Assembly: GCA_905182865.1 (NCBI GenBank)
Contig: CAJJCY010000002.1
Location: 62,001 to 126,000, forward strand
DNA: 64,000 nt
Origin: an uncultured SAR324 cluster bacterium
GTDB taxonomy: Bacteria > SAR324 > NAC60-12
Direction of reading: 5' to 3'
The position numbers and the translations under genes were made by a program. How positions within the stretch are numbered: the stretch's first letter is position 1; each line of letters starts with the position of its first letter. This document shows positions 37,530 through 48,048 of this stretch, piece after piece. The notes under the pieces are model-generated. The model was not told where the DNA came from, did no database searches, and saw nothing but the letters and a program-made list of their open reading frames with translations.

Positions 37530-40212
37530 CTATTCCCTAAGACTTTCTCGCATGAAATTTCTCAGAACTGTGTGTAAAATTCCACCATTTTTGTAAAATT
37601 CTAATTCAACCAGCGTATCTAAACGACAAGTGACTGTAATTTCGCGATCATCTGCACGTAGGATTACATCCTGGCCCGCCTTCAAATTATCAGTTAACCC
37701 CAACACCGCATACTCTTCCTCTCCGCTCAAGCCAAGTGACTTATGAGTTTCACCGTTCTTGAATTGAAGAGGCAAGACACCCATCCCCACCAGGTTGGAG
37801 CGGTGAATACGCTCAAAACTCGTTGCAACTACAGCCTTAACACCAAGGAGCAATGTACCTTTTGCAGCCCAATCACGCGAGGAGCCAGTTCCATATTCGG
37901 CACCTGCTAAAACAACTAGCGGAGTTCCACTATCTTTATATTTTTGTGCTGCTTCGTAAATTGTTGTATTTTCTTCTGGGTATAATTTGGTAAAACCACC
38001 CTCTGTGCCTGGAGCCATTTCATTTCTTATTCTGATATTCGCAAAAGTTCCCCGCGTCATGACACGGTCATTCCCGCGACGGGATCCAAAAGAATTAAAA
38101 TCTTTGATTTCCGTTCCAAGTTCCAGCAAATATTTCCCTGCCGGTGTGCTTTCAGCAATACCCTCCTGCTGGGGAAATATGATCTGTTGTAATCGAATCT
38201 CCTAGTTTTGCTAAAACTCTTGCACCAGTAATATCCTGCAAAGCATTAACATCAAGATCCATTTTTTGAAAAAATGGTGGATTTTGGATATAGGTCGATG
38301 AATCATCCCATTCATAGACTTCACCTGTTCGCGCTTCAATAGCATTCCACAGGGGAGAGCTTTCACCTGCCCCTTTGTATTCTTTCTCATACATTTCGCT
38401 GGTAATCAGTTTTTCTACTTCATCTATTTCTTCCTGCTCGGGCCAAATGTCATTTAGAAAAACCGGCTGACCATCTTTTCCGTTGCCAAGAGGCTCATTT
38501 ATTAAATCATGATTCACCGTTCCAGCAATGGCATAAGCTACAACCAGTGGAGGTGTGCTAAATAATTAGCCTTGATATGTGGAGATTATTCTTCCTTCAA
38601 AATTTCGATTTCCAGACAAAACTGAGGCAACTACCAAATCGCCTTGATTTATTGCAGTAACAATACTTTCAGGAAGAGGACCTGAGTTACCAATACAGGT
38701 AGTACAGCCATAGCCAACAGTATGAAAACCAAGTGCATCAAGCGGTTCATTCAATCCGGCTGCTTCTAGATAATCTGTCACCACACGTGAACCCGGCCCA
38801 AGAGATGTTTTAACCCAAGGTTTTACATTCAAGCCTTTTTCAACTGCTTTTTTTGCAAGCAGTCCTGCTGCAATCATAACGGAAGGATTGCTCGTGTTTG
38901 TACAGGACGTAATTGCCGCAATGACCACCGAACCATGTTTTAGTTCTCCGGAAGGATTACCCTGCATCTGAACTGAGGTTTCTATTTGCTCATCACTCAA
39001 TTCAAATCCACGCTCTTTCCTGGATACACGTAAAGTTTTTTGCCAGTTTTCCTGCATTTGAGTAAGATTGACACGATCCTGTGGACGTTTAGGACCTGCA
39101 AGCGCAGGTTCAACAGTGGAAAGATCCAGCTCCAAAGTATCCGAAAATTCCGGAACTGGAGTATCACTCGTCCGGAAGAGACCTTGTTCTTTGCAATAGC
39201 GTTCTACGAGTTGAACGAGCAAGTCCGGTCGTCCGGTATCACGCAAGTATCTTAAAGTTTCATCATCTACTGGGAAAAAACCCATTGTAGCACCATACTC
39301 CGGAGCCATATTTGCCAGAGTTGCACGGTCGGCTAATTTTAAATTATTCAAACCAGGTCCAAAAAATTCAACAAATTTTTCCACTACACCTTTTTCCCGC
39401 AGCATTTCAACTACCCGTAAAACCAAATCAGTCGCCGTTGCTCTCTGTTGCAGTTTTCCAAGAAGACGAAAACCAATCACTTCCGGAATGAGCATGTTGA
39501 TTGGTTGACCTAACATCACCGATTCTGCTTCAATTCCACCTACTCCCCAGCCCATTACTCCAAGACCATTGATCATTGTGGTATGTGAATCTGTGCCCAC
39601 TAATGTGTCTGGAAAACAAACACCATCCCGGGATTGAACAACAGTTGCCACCCTTTCAAGGTTCACTTGATGCACAATTCCGATACCTGGAGGATAGACA
39701 TTAAAATTGTCAAAAGCCTGCTTTCCCCATTTCAGAAACTCGTAGCGTTCACGGTTTCGTGCGAACTCAATTTCCATATTTTTTTTGAGTGCTCTCGAAC
39801 TTCCAAAAGCATCAACTTGTATTGAATGGTCAATCACCAAATCCACTGGTATACGAGGATTAATTACACTCGGATCGCCATTCATTGCAACCATCGCTGA
39901 ACGCAGTGCAGCCAAATCAACAACTGCAGGTACTCCTGTAAAATCCTGTAAAATCACCCGGGTGGGTTTATAAGGAATTTCCTGATTGGATTTTTCTGCA
40001 GCATTCCAATTGGCCAGCGCTGTCACGTCTTCAGCACAAACTTGAAAATCATCAACGTTACGGAGTGCCTGTTCCAACAATATCCGTATGGAAAATGGGA
40101 GTCTGTCTATCGTACCAATTCCATCTTTTTGCAACTTTTCTAAACTGTACAGAGCAGTTTTACCTTCGCTACTTTCAAAATTTATCCGGCAACCAAACTG
40201 ATTGTCTTTCAT
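37530..40212 (-). CDS. acnA: Aconitate hydratase A (AcnA/IRP type), two frameshifts
   Basis: About 890 residues in three frames that read on from each other. Part 1 (40212 to 38566): [37 protein letters not shown] with HTT and Asp, [20 protein letters not shown] with the first FeS Cys, and [14 protein letters not shown] with the other two. Part 2 (38517 to 38152): [13 protein letters not shown] and [15 protein letters not shown]. Part 3 (38129 to 37530): [38 protein letters not shown] and [19 protein letters not shown]. The breaks at about 38560 and 38160 each lose only a base or so, with no missing domains. AcnA isomerises citrate to isocitrate. A TCA enzyme this conserved is unlikely to be decaying, so the breaks are probably errors. 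Confidence 0.92.
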
Positions 40213-40486
40213 ATCTCTTATGTTTGTTTGAAAAATTTATGTGCTTCCTGAGTTAAATATTTACATAAAAACTTCATTGTGATCAAAGTAAAAGCTTAGG
40301 AGATTCTCTACGCCCTTACTAGTAAAATTCACTTTGATTATGATTTGAAAAAAAGTAATCCCAATTCTAAAAATAGGATTAAGAAAGTTAAAAAAAGACA
40401 CCTCTAGTCTTGAAGCATGTAGTAAAATAATAGATAATGGAAATATAAATTTAGTTTTTTAAATTATAATCTGAATTGCTTTAATT

Positions 40487-41530
40487 ATGTTTAAACCTCT
40501 ATTATTCACTACTTTTAGTTTGTTCATCATTGTAGGTGGATTAATCTATTATCAAGATGACAACTACTTTACAAAACCACAAATATCAAAAAACAATAGA
40601 CTCTTTCCAGAACAACTTGACACCAAAGCCCTGAACCAGATTAAAATTGAGTCACAGGGCTCTTCCGTAAACTTAATGCAGTTAAAAGGCGGAGGTTGGA
40701 AAGAGCAGTCTTTGAATTATGAAGCAGATCCAATTTCCATTCAGGATTTGCTGCTCAATTTATCTCAAATACGTCTGGGAGATCTGGTAACAAATAATCC
40801 GGATCATCACAAACGTTTTCAATTATTAACTCCTCCAGAAAACAAGGAAGATTGGAGCGAAGATCGACATGGAATTTCTGTAAGCCTTTTGCGGGGAGAC
40901 GGAACTTCAATATTAAGCTTTCTTCTTGGAAAGAATCGTATTAGTGGTTCAGGGCAGTATGCAAGGCACATAGGTTCTAATAAAGTTTTTTTAATTCCGG
41001 AAGGCTTGTCCATAGATTCAGAAGCAAATGATTGGCTGAAAAAGGATTTACTTGCATTAGAGTCAAATCAAGTCCAAAGCCTTGTGCTTAAGAACAAAGA
41101 AGGAGGTTCATTTTCCATTAACCGTGACAGTGCTGAAACAGACTGGAAATCTTCCTCTGCAAAATCAGATGTACCCGACTCAGATAAAATAACAACTCTC
41201 CTCAACAGGCTGGGGAAGCTTTCTTTTTCCAAATTACACATAAATGCTTCTGTTTCCCAGCAAGCAGAAGCTACAGATTTAATAGAAACAACATTGTTTG
41301 TGTCGTTATTTGACAGCAGAGTTTATACATTGAACCTAAGGAATAATATAGCATCAAATGAAAATTATATATTGAGCATGCGGATGGGTATTTCACTGGT
41401 TTCATCAGGCGCTTCTGAAGCAGAAGATTCAAAACTTCGTGATGAAATGGAAATCTATAACCAGCAAGTGAATGGCAGGTTTTATGAAATCAGTTCCTGG
41501 GAAGGAAAGGAACTTTTGCTCAGTGAATAA
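40487..41530 (+). CDS. DUF4340-like membrane-anchored protein
   Basis: 347 residues. One N-terminal TM (about 4-21), then repeated segments of the DUF4340 kind: LDTKALNQIKIESQGSSVNL followed by GWKEQSLNYEADPISIQDLL and LNLSQIRLGDLV, and later LFDSRVYTLNLRNN. DUF4340 proteins often sit beside gliding or GldG-type ABC systems; none is here. The gene is the first of a plus-strand run with a pseudouridine synthase and a phosphohexomutase, with 34 bases to the next gene. No Shine-Dalgarno is visible. Function unknown. Confidence 0.62.
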   Translation: MFKPLLFTTFSLFIIVGGLIYYQDDNYFTKPQISKNNRLFPEQLDTKALNQIKIESQGSSVNLMQLKGGGWKEQSLNYEADPISIQDLLLNLSQIRLGDLVTNNPDHHKRFQLLTPPENKEDWSEDRHGISVSLLRGDGTSILSFLLGKNRISGSGQYARHIGSNKVFLIPEGLSIDSEANDWLKKDLLALESNQVQSLVLKNKEGGSFSINRDSAETDWKSSSAKSDVPDSDKITTLLNRLGKLSFSKLHINASVSQQAEATDLIETTLFVSLFDSRVYTLNLRNNIASNENYILSMRMGISLVSSGASEAEDSKLRDEMEIYNQQVNGRFYEISSWEGKELLLSE

Positions 41531-41564
41531 CGATTCAACATTTTATAGCCTTTCTTAGCCTGAT

Positions 41565-42536
41565 ATGTCAATCCGGATGACATCAGAGCATACTGAACTG
41601 ACTTTCCATTATATGCGTGTGGAAGGACGGGAGGAAACGCTGTTGGAATTTTTACTCCGGCGTTTTCGCTATTTGGATGATCAGGAGTGGCGTGAGAATA
41701 TCAATGATCAACGCATTTGGGTCGACGGCAAATTGGGGCGCACAAATTTTAAGCTGCGAAACAATCAAAAAATTGTTTATTTGCGTCCAGATTTTCTTGA
41801 ACCAGACGTTGATTTGGCCTTTGATATTATTTTTGAAGATGATGCATTAATTGCAGTCTGCAAATCGGGAAATTTGCCGACAAGTCCTTCAGGTAAGTAT
41901 TACAAGAATACACTGGTCAGTTTGATCAAGTCTCAGTTTGGCCTGAAAAAACTTTACACTCTGCATAGACTTGACCGTGAAACCAGCGGGGTAATTATTT
42001 TTGCTAAAAGACACGAAGTTGCCCAATCAATGGCTGCTCATTTTCGAAAAAACCTGGTTCACAAAATATATTCTGCAATCCTCAGCAGACACCTTCCCCA
42101 AATTTCAAAGACAACAGTTCCGGAGATTTTCATTTCGCTACCGATTGGTCAGGACCTAAACAGCAAAATCCGCATTAAACAGAGCGTAAATTCTCAAGGG
42201 AAGCCTTCCCATACCTATTTCAGGGAAATTGAGAAAATGGGTGATTATTCTCTTGTTGAAGTACGTACCTTCAGTGGTCGGACTCATCAAATCAGAGTTC
42301 ATGCTGCACACATGGGCTGTTCTGTTGTGGGTGATAAGCTTTATGGACTTCCAAATGATGGCTTCATTCGCTGGCTTAATGAGGGTGACGATTATTTGCT
42401 TTCACAAAATTTTCCGCTCCATAGACAATTACTGCATGCAGTAGAAATCCGATTCCCACATCCTGTTACAAGAAAAGAAACTGTAATTCGTTCTGACAAT
42501 GAAAAAATATTAAAAGAATTGAAACAGAGTAGTTAA
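41565..42536 (+). CDS. RluA/RluC-family pseudouridine synthase
   Basis: 323 residues. N-terminal S4 RNA-binding domain at about 24-85 (LLEFLLRRFRYLDDQEWREN, IWVDGKLGRTNFKLRNNQKI). Catalytic domain with Asp137 in YTLHRLDRETSGVIIFAK, then the Arg/Thr motif TFSGRTHQIRVHAAHMG and VVGDKLYG. These enzymes isomerise uridine in 23S rRNA or tRNA; with an S4 domain it is most like RluC or RluD, but the site cannot be told from sequence. It lies between DUF4340-like and phosphohexomutase genes, 33 bases before the latter. Confidence 0.9.
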   Translation: MSIRMTSEHTELTFHYMRVEGREETLLEFLLRRFRYLDDQEWRENINDQRIWVDGKLGRTNFKLRNNQKIVYLRPDFLEPDVDLAFDIIFEDDALIAVCKSGNLPTSPSGKYYKNTLVSLIKSQFGLKKLYTLHRLDRETSGVIIFAKRHEVAQSMAAHFRKNLVHKIYSAILSRHLPQISKTTVPEIFISLPIGQDLNSKIRIKQSVNSQGKPSHTYFREIEKMGDYSLVEVRTFSGRTHQIRVHAAHMGCSVVGDKLYGLPNDGFIRWLNEGDDYLLSQNFPLHRQLLHAVEIRFPHPVTRKETVIRSDNEKILKELKQSS

Positions 42537-42569
42537 GCAAAAACAATTTCACTGATATCCAGATCAACA

Positions 42570-44291
42570 ATGAACATAATTGAAAAAGTAAAATTCTGGG
42601 CCGAAAACCCTTGCTTTGATGCTGAGACACAAGCAGAGGCTAAAAACCTTCTGGCTGCTGAAAACAAAAATGCACGTGAAGAATGTTTCGGAAGTTTGCT
42701 CGAATTTGGTACAGGGGGTCTAAGAGGGATAATGGGTGTTGGTACAAATCGAATCAACCGCTATACTGTGCAAATGGCAACAGAAGGAGTCGCACGTATT
42801 ATAAAAAATAAGAAAAATGAGTCCGGTGCAAAAGGTGTGGTCGTTGGTTACGATTCACGTCACTTCTCTTTTGAGTTTGCAAAAGTAACCAGCGAAGTTT
42901 TAGCAGGACACGGCATACCTGTTTATTTGTTCCGTTCAATTGCACCTACCCCCCTCGTTTCCTGTGAGATTCTCAGGCGTAAAGCAATAGCCGGAATTAT
43001 TATTACTGCCAGTCATAATCCACCGGAATACAACGGTTACAAGGTTTATTGGGAAAATGGAGGTTTGATTGTTCCTCCGGAAGACAGTCAGATCATAGAA
43101 GAAGTCCGGAACATCAACCGTATTGACAAAATTCCAACAATATCTTTTGAACATGCACTTCAGAATGAAATAGTAGAATGGATTGATAATGAAGCAGACG
43201 AATATTATCTGAAGACCGTTAGAAAATTAAGTTTGGGGCTGCGTGAAAATAATAAGGATTTAGGTGTGATTTTTACTCCGCTTCACGGTACCGGCGGTCG
43301 GTTGGTTCCAGAATTGTTACAACAGCAAGGCTTTGAAAATGTAAAAGTCGTCAAAGAACAAATGGTTCCGGATGGAGATTTCAGCACAGTTGGATCACCC
43401 AATCCTGAAGACAGGGATGCCTTTAAAATGGCAGTGGAACAATCAACGGATGATGATGACCTTATCTTAGCCAATGATCCTGATGCAGACCGTCTGGGCG
43501 TTATGGTCCGTGACAAAGAAAAACAGTGGCATTGGTTGACGGGCAACCAAATTGGGATATTGATTCTAGACTCAATCATTTCTGCATTGCACCAACAAAA
43601 TCGCTTTCCGAAAAAAGGAGTAATAATTACAACTGTAGTGACCTCTCCTCTTGTCCCAAAAATGGCCCGGGAAAATGGATTGGATCTCATTGAAGTGTTA
43701 ACAGGATTTAAATGGATTAGACAAGCTGCCTTGCGTTATGAAGAAGAGGTTGATGGAAAGTTTGTTTTTGGTATGGAAGAAAGTCACGGATATTTAATGG
43801 GAAGCCATTCGGGAGATAAAGACGGAATTTGGGCCTCCATGGCTTTTGCTGAAATGGTGGCTACACTGAAGAAAAGCAACTTGACTGCAATTGACAGGCT
43901 GAATCAAATTCATCAACAATATGGACCCCATCTCGACACTCTGAGGACGCAAACTTATACCGGCACAGAAGGTTTGGAAAAAATACAGCAGATTATGCAT
44001 AAGTTACGCAACTCTCCTCCGAAATCTGTGGCAGGTCAAACTGTAGTAAAAATAACTGATTATTTAGAAAATACTATAATTTGTGCAGATGCAACAAAGA
44101 ATTTGCCAGGGCCGGGATTACCTAAGTCAAATGTAATTTCACTGGAATTGTCCGACAATACCAGAATTACTGCTCGACCTTCCGGTACTGAGCCAAAAAT
44201 TAAATACTACTTTAATTTACATGGTAAAAATTCTGCACTTTTACAGGAACGTCTAGTTGAAATTCAGGCAGAATTTCTCAGCGATCAATGA
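42570..44291 (+). CDS. Phosphoglucomutase / phosphomannomutase family, long form
   Basis: 573 residues of the alpha-D-phosphohexomutase superfamily. Marks: FGTGGLRGIMGVGTNRINRY at 46-65, phosphoserine Ser148 in IITASHNPPEYNGYKVYW, metal loop NDPDADRLGVMV (about 306-317), and sugar loop GFKWIRQAALRY followed by FGMEESHGYL and phosphate loop ARPSGTEPKIKYY near the C terminus. The length and the FGTGGLRG opening fit the Pgm2/YbbT-like branch that includes glucose-1,6-bisphosphate-linked and phosphopentomutase enzymes, so a pentose-1/5-phosphate role is also possible. It is followed ten bases later by an exported protein gene. Confidence 0.9.
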   Translation: MNIIEKVKFWAENPCFDAETQAEAKNLLAAENKNAREECFGSLLEFGTGGLRGIMGVGTNRINRYTVQMATEGVARIIKNKKNESGAKGVVVGYDSRHFSFEFAKVTSEVLAGHGIPVYLFRSIAPTPLVSCEILRRKAIAGIIITASHNPPEYNGYKVYWENGGLIVPPEDSQIIEEVRNINRIDKIPTISFEHALQNEIVEWIDNEADEYYLKTVRKLSLGLRENNKDLGVIFTPLHGTGGRLVPELLQQQGFENVKVVKEQMVPDGDFSTVGSPNPEDRDAFKMAVEQSTDDDDLILANDPDADRLGVMVRDKEKQWHWLTGNQIGILILDSIISALHQQNRFPKKGVIITTVVTSPLVPKMARENGLDLIEVLTGFKWIRQAALRYEEEVDGKFVFGMEESHGYLMGSHSGDKDGIWASMAFAEMVATLKKSNLTAIDRLNQIHQQYGPHLDTLRTQTYTGTEGLEKIQQIMHKLRNSPPKSVAGQTVVKITDYLENTIICADATKNLPGPGLPKSNVISLELSDNTRITARPSGTEPKIKYYFNLHGKNSALLQERLVEIQAEFLSDQ

Positions 44292-44301
44292 ACATGATTA
44301 A

Positions 44302-45948
44302 ATGAATAAATACAGATTATCAATTTTTCGAATAATTTATACAACATTCCTGTTCCTGGGACTTCTTTCTGCTCCTTTGATGGGGCAGAGTTTACTTGTT
44401 GAACAGGCAGAATCAACTATTGAAATTAAGCAGGACAATCTGGTACAAGCAAAAGCTGAGGCAATGAAAACTGCAAAAGGAAATGTTGTTCTGCAGGCAG
44501 TTGCAAGGTTTCTTGATTTTGAAAGTATGATTTATTTAAAGCCACTTTTGATTCAACAGTTTTTTGAAAATCCCGATTTTTATATTGAATCTATTCGTGT
44601 AATCAGTGAGGGCAACACTGCAGACCTGACTGAATTTACATTAAATATTGAAACACGAATTTTTAATTCGCGTTTACTGGCAGCATTCCACAAATTAGGA
44701 TTAGTTACAGAACAAGAACGAATTCCATTCATGGATGTTTATTTAATCTATGATGCGGATCAGGCATTACGTCAAACAAGAGTTTTGAATCTGTTTTTAG
44801 AACAACTGCAAATTCGGCTGAGACCTTATCGAATTCGAACCAAAGTAATTCTAACAAAAGGCCGCAAGTTACCGATTGAAGCAGGTCTCCCGCCTCGACT
44901 ATCATTGTTGCCACTAAAATCTGCTGAGAAAAGAAACAAGACTAATGTAGCATTACTTGAACTAAAACTTAGGCTGAGCCCGCAACCTGAAAAATCAACT
45001 CAAGGAAAGCTCATAGCACAACTTATTTTCTGGTCAAAAAAGCGGGATTTTCCGGAATCTTCAATAAGTACAACCATGGCAACTGCAGAAATTTCCTATA
45101 AAACATGGAACACTAATGTAATTATTCCCAAAATTCTTGATCAATTGCTACTCCAATGGACGCCTGTTATGCAGCACATTGTAACTGTGAATCAGGTAAG
45201 CGGAGCTCAAGTAAATCTAAAATTCAAAGGATTACCGGGACCAATAGAAGAGCAGCAATTAATTAAAACTTTATTTCAGAATAACCCCCGCTGGAAAAAA
45301 GTCAGCCTGGATACTATTTCCAGTAATTTTGTTTCTTACAAAGCTCTTTTTTTAGGACCACTGAAGCAGATTATACAAGAGTTCCGTTCACCTAAGAATG
45401 CCCCTTTTCGGATTACCTCAGTCAATTGGGAAGATAATGATTTGGTTGTGCACGTGGAATGGAATGAAGTTCCTATGCCCCTGGAACTATTTGAAACAAC
45501 TTTAACAGATGACGTGTTTTCTGAAATTGACTCAGAAGAAAACTATATTCCTGAACCGGAATATCAAGTACCCTTACGCACATTCAAGCAAACATTCAAA
45601 CTGCCCTTTGCAAAAGCCGTTTATGATCATATTCGACATCGTGGAGACAGTACATTGTTCAGGATAGAGGTTCCCAAAAACATGAACGTAAATGAAGAAA
45701 ATAAACTCATAAACTTAGCTTGGTTCCGTCTTGGTACTACTCATTTAAATCCAGAACTTACGATATTTGACCAAAACCGAAATCGTAAAAAATCATATCT
45801 ACTACGAAGCCGGAAACAATTTACATTTCAGCACAAAATTCCAGTTGGACAAGAGGTTTTCTATCTGCGAATTTCTGATGAAGTGGGTTTCATAAAAGGC
45901 GTTGCAGGAAGCTACCAGTCTTTTCACTATGTTTTAACAACAAATTAA
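44302..45948 (+). CDS. Exported FlgT/LPP20-like protein
   Basis: 548 residues. Signal peptide at about 1-29 (IYTTFLFLGLLSAPLMGQS). Mature start SLLVEQAESTIEIKQDNLVQ followed by AKAEAMKTAKGNVVLQAVAR is the strand-plus-Ala-rich-helix pattern of FlgT N-terminal domains. There is no lipobox. Repeated alpha/beta units follow, including AQVNLKFKGLPGPIEEQQLI near 310 (a strand-helix-strand). The C-terminal part has YLRISDEVGFIKGVAGSYQS, a beta-sandwich look. It resembles the 11890-13251 lipoprotein and may be part of the same envelope family. It is convergent with the FHA operon, with five bases between stops. Function is not assigned. Confidence 0.6.
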   Translation: MNKYRLSIFRIIYTTFLFLGLLSAPLMGQSLLVEQAESTIEIKQDNLVQAKAEAMKTAKGNVVLQAVARFLDFESMIYLKPLLIQQFFENPDFYIESIRVISEGNTADLTEFTLNIETRIFNSRLLAAFHKLGLVTEQERIPFMDVYLIYDADQALRQTRVLNLFLEQLQIRLRPYRIRTKVILTKGRKLPIEAGLPPRLSLLPLKSAEKRNKTNVALLELKLRLSPQPEKSTQGKLIAQLIFWSKKRDFPESSISTTMATAEISYKTWNTNVIIPKILDQLLLQWTPVMQHIVTVNQVSGAQVNLKFKGLPGPIEEQQLIKTLFQNNPRWKKVSLDTISSNFVSYKALFLGPLKQIIQEFRSPKNAPFRITSVNWEDNDLVVHVEWNEVPMPLELFETTLTDDVFSEIDSEENYIPEPEYQVPLRTFKQTFKLPFAKAVYDHIRHRGDSTLFRIEVPKNMNVNEENKLINLAWFRLGTTHLNPELTIFDQNRNRKKSYLLRSRKQFTFQHKIPVGQEVFYLRISDEVGFIKGVAGSYQSFHYVLTTN

Positions 45949-45953
45949 GTGTT

Positions 45954-46661
45954 TCAAATCTTTTTGGCAGTCTCTGTTTTTGATTTAAGAGTTTGCTTTA
46001 TTTGTGCTTTACCAGACTTAAACTTAAACGTACTGTCCCCAACAGTAACTTCATCGCCGTCCTGCAGAAAACGTTGATCTATTCGACGTCCGTTAACTGT
46101 AGTAGTTTCCTGAGTGAGAAGGTTTTGAATCTTCCAGGATGCTCCAACCTTATATATTTTTACGTGTTTCAAGGCCACTTCATTTCCTTTAACTATAATA
46201 TCATTACTATTTGATGATCCTATAGTAATCAGGTTACGTATTAAAGGAATTTTCTGTGTACTTCCTGAAAATGTTAAAATTGGTGTCATTTTTTGAACGG
46301 GTCCTTTGGGAATAATTCCAACAATTGGAAGTTGCAAATCTTTACTTGCTGGACGGTGAATCGAACCTGCAGGAACTACATTGTTTCGGAAAATTAAAAT
46401 CATTTCACCAACATCCAAAACATCGTTATCACACAAAACTGTTCGGTGAGAACGTCTTCGATTGATCAGTAGTGCATTCTTGTAGTTCTTGTCTTCAAGT
46501 ACAAAAGTGTTTTGATGTGGAGTTAGAGTCACCCGGGATAAATTTGCAGACAAACGATATTTTTTGCTTGTTTGAATCTGAGTAAGAAACTCCAGTGTTT
46601 GTATTTCTGATTTCAGAGGAATTAATGTTTTTTGTTCACACAAGTTGGTATGTTTTATCAT
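45954..46661 (-). CDS. Two FHA-like domains, cytosolic
   Basis: 235 residues. Domain 1 at about 25-112: KKYRLSANLSRVTLTPHQNTF, INRRRSHRTVLCDNDVLDVG. Domain 2 at about 138-220: LIRNLITIGSSNSNDIIVKG, then VALKHVKIYKVGASWKIQNL and TTTVNGRRIDQRFLQDGDEV. The second has the FHA core (GS/SNDI, HV, NG-R, DGD); the first is degenerate. FHA domains bind phosphothreonine. Third gene of a minus-strand unit; its start overlaps the middle gene by 26 bases. No kinase or phosphatase lies in the window. Confidence 0.75.
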   Translation of the reverse strand: MIKHTNLCEQKTLIPLKSEIQTLEFLTQIQTSKKYRLSANLSRVTLTPHQNTFVLEDKNYKNALLINRRRSHRTVLCDNDVLDVGEMILIFRNNVVPAGSIHRPASKDLQLPIVGIIPKGPVQKMTPILTFSGSTQKIPLIRNLITIGSSNSNDIIVKGNEVALKHVKIYKVGASWKIQNLLTQETTTVNGRRIDQRFLQDGDEVTVGDSTFKFKSGKAQIKQTLKSKTETAKKI

Positions 46662-46953
46662 TCAGAATTGCGTCAAGATTTCGATGATATAATCCAAACA
46701 TCACCAAAAGTACACCTGAAAATACCAGAAGCGACTCTATAAGAGTCAGACTGGGGGTTTCATTAATTTTAAGAGGAAAAGTCTGCTGAAAGGAATATCC
46801 AAAAAACGCAAGGGGAGAGCCTTCCCGAATCAACACATTTTGTTCAACGACCTGTTCCGCCGCCAGCAAAGATGTTGATGTAAGGATTCCAATAATTAAT
46901 AGTCCTGCGCTATGCACGCAGGCACGAAGACATCGATCTATTTGTGAGAACAT
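46636..46953 (-). CDS. Small signal-peptide plus C-terminal TM protein in the FHA operon
   Basis: 105 residues. A hydrophobic segment at about 13-32 (HSAGLLIIGILTSTSLLAAE) looks like a signal peptide with AxA-type cleavage, and a TM at about 70-90 (LIESLLVFSGVLLVMFGLYH) is followed by a short cytosolic tail. It starts at 46953 sharing one base with the stop of the FHA-membrane gene and ends 26 bases inside the FHA gene, so all three are translationally coupled. It has no recognised family. Confidence 0.65.
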   Translation of the reverse strand: MFSQIDRCLRACVHSAGLLIIGILTSTSLLAAEQVVEQNVLIREGSPLAFFGYSFQQTFPLKINETPSLTLIESLLVFSGVLLVMFGLYHRNLDAILNDKTYQLV

Positions 46954-47828
46954 CAGATTTCATAGTACTGCAGCAGCGCTGTACCAATTTTGATGACATC
47001 TCCTTTTTTCATGGATTGTTGATCGACCAGACGATAATTCACCAGAACTTCACCTCCTTCGTCTGCATTCTCAATAATGACTTCTTTGCCTTTTTTAAGA
47101 ATGTTTGCATGAAGTTCACAAACTTCTGAATAACCTTTCATAATGAAGTCATTTTGTGAACCATATCCTAAAGTGAATCTATTTTGATCAAGTAGAAATA
47201 TTTGTCCTTCTTGTTTGCCCGACACAACTCGAAGTGCAAAAGAAGTGGCACGAATTTCAGTAATTCCAACAAATAAAGAGATGCTGAAACCAACCAGAAT
47301 CAATCCTAAAAGGTGATCCGGACCAGTCATCTGATACAGCAGCAATAATTCAAAAATTCCACCTCCGATTGCTCCCCCAATTCCTCCACTAATGATTCGT
47401 GGCCTTAAAAAACCAGAACGGGAATGGAACAACTCAGTGGTTCCAACTAATAATAATCCTAAAAGTGTCCAACTTGATATACGGCTTAATGCTGGCAAAA
47501 CCAGCCAAACTTGCAATAATTCGCCTATACTGAAACAAATTAGTCCCAGTAATGCTCCACTGAAAGCACCGACAAACATTTTGGACAAAATATGTACCAA
47601 TTCATAATGGTACCAAAGTGAAACCCTTGCCTGTAGAACCATGCCCAGTCCGAGACCGACTAAAGCCCCTTCAAAAACAAACTTATTGAGCCAAATAATA
47701 TTTAATCCTGATAGTCCTGTAACGGAAAGAGCATCAAACGCATGAAACCCGCTTTGCATTAACGTCCAGCTTGCAAGACCTCCTAGAAGACCTAACACTG
47801 CATTATGTAAGCTGCGAGTTGATTTCAT
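46953..47828 (-). CDS. Polytopic membrane protein with C-terminal FHA domain
   Basis: 291 residues. About six TM segments in the first 195 residues with Gly-rich helices (GALVGLGLGMVLQAR, SGGIGGAIGGGIFELLLLYQ). The cytosolic FHA domain is at about 205-290 (FTLGYGSQNDFIMKGYSEVC, CELHANILKKGKEV, VNYRLVDQQSMKKGDVIKIG); it has the GSQND and H-AN cores. This recalls secretion or cell-envelope sensory proteins in which an FHA is attached to a membrane bundle. It leads the three-gene unit ending at 45954. The partner phosphoprotein is unknown. Confidence 0.75.
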   Translation of the reverse strand: MKSTRSLHNAVLGLLGGLASWTLMQSGFHAFDALSVTGLSGLNIIWLNKFVFEGALVGLGLGMVLQARVSLWYHYELVHILSKMFVGAFSGALLGLICFSIGELLQVWLVLPALSRISSWTLLGLLLVGTTELFHSRSGFLRPRIISGGIGGAIGGGIFELLLLYQMTGPDHLLGLILVGFSISLFVGITEIRATSFALRVVSGKQEGQIFLLDQNRFTLGYGSQNDFIMKGYSEVCELHANILKKGKEVIIENADEGGEVLVNYRLVDQQSMKKGDVIKIGTALLQYYEI

Positions 47829-48048
47829 AAGTAAAATACAAAAGAAAATAATTTATTTAACCCAAGCAATCAAAATAAATTAGCAACTCTTATCTACAAA
47901 AACTTGGGAATATATGTCTGAAGCCGACAGGTAATTACTTACGGTTGGTACTTGTGCTGTTTCAAAAATATCTAAATAAGCTGCTAACCGCTCAGTTTTC
48001 AGCCTCAAGAATTAGAATAATGTGAAACAAATAGAACTACAAGTTATT

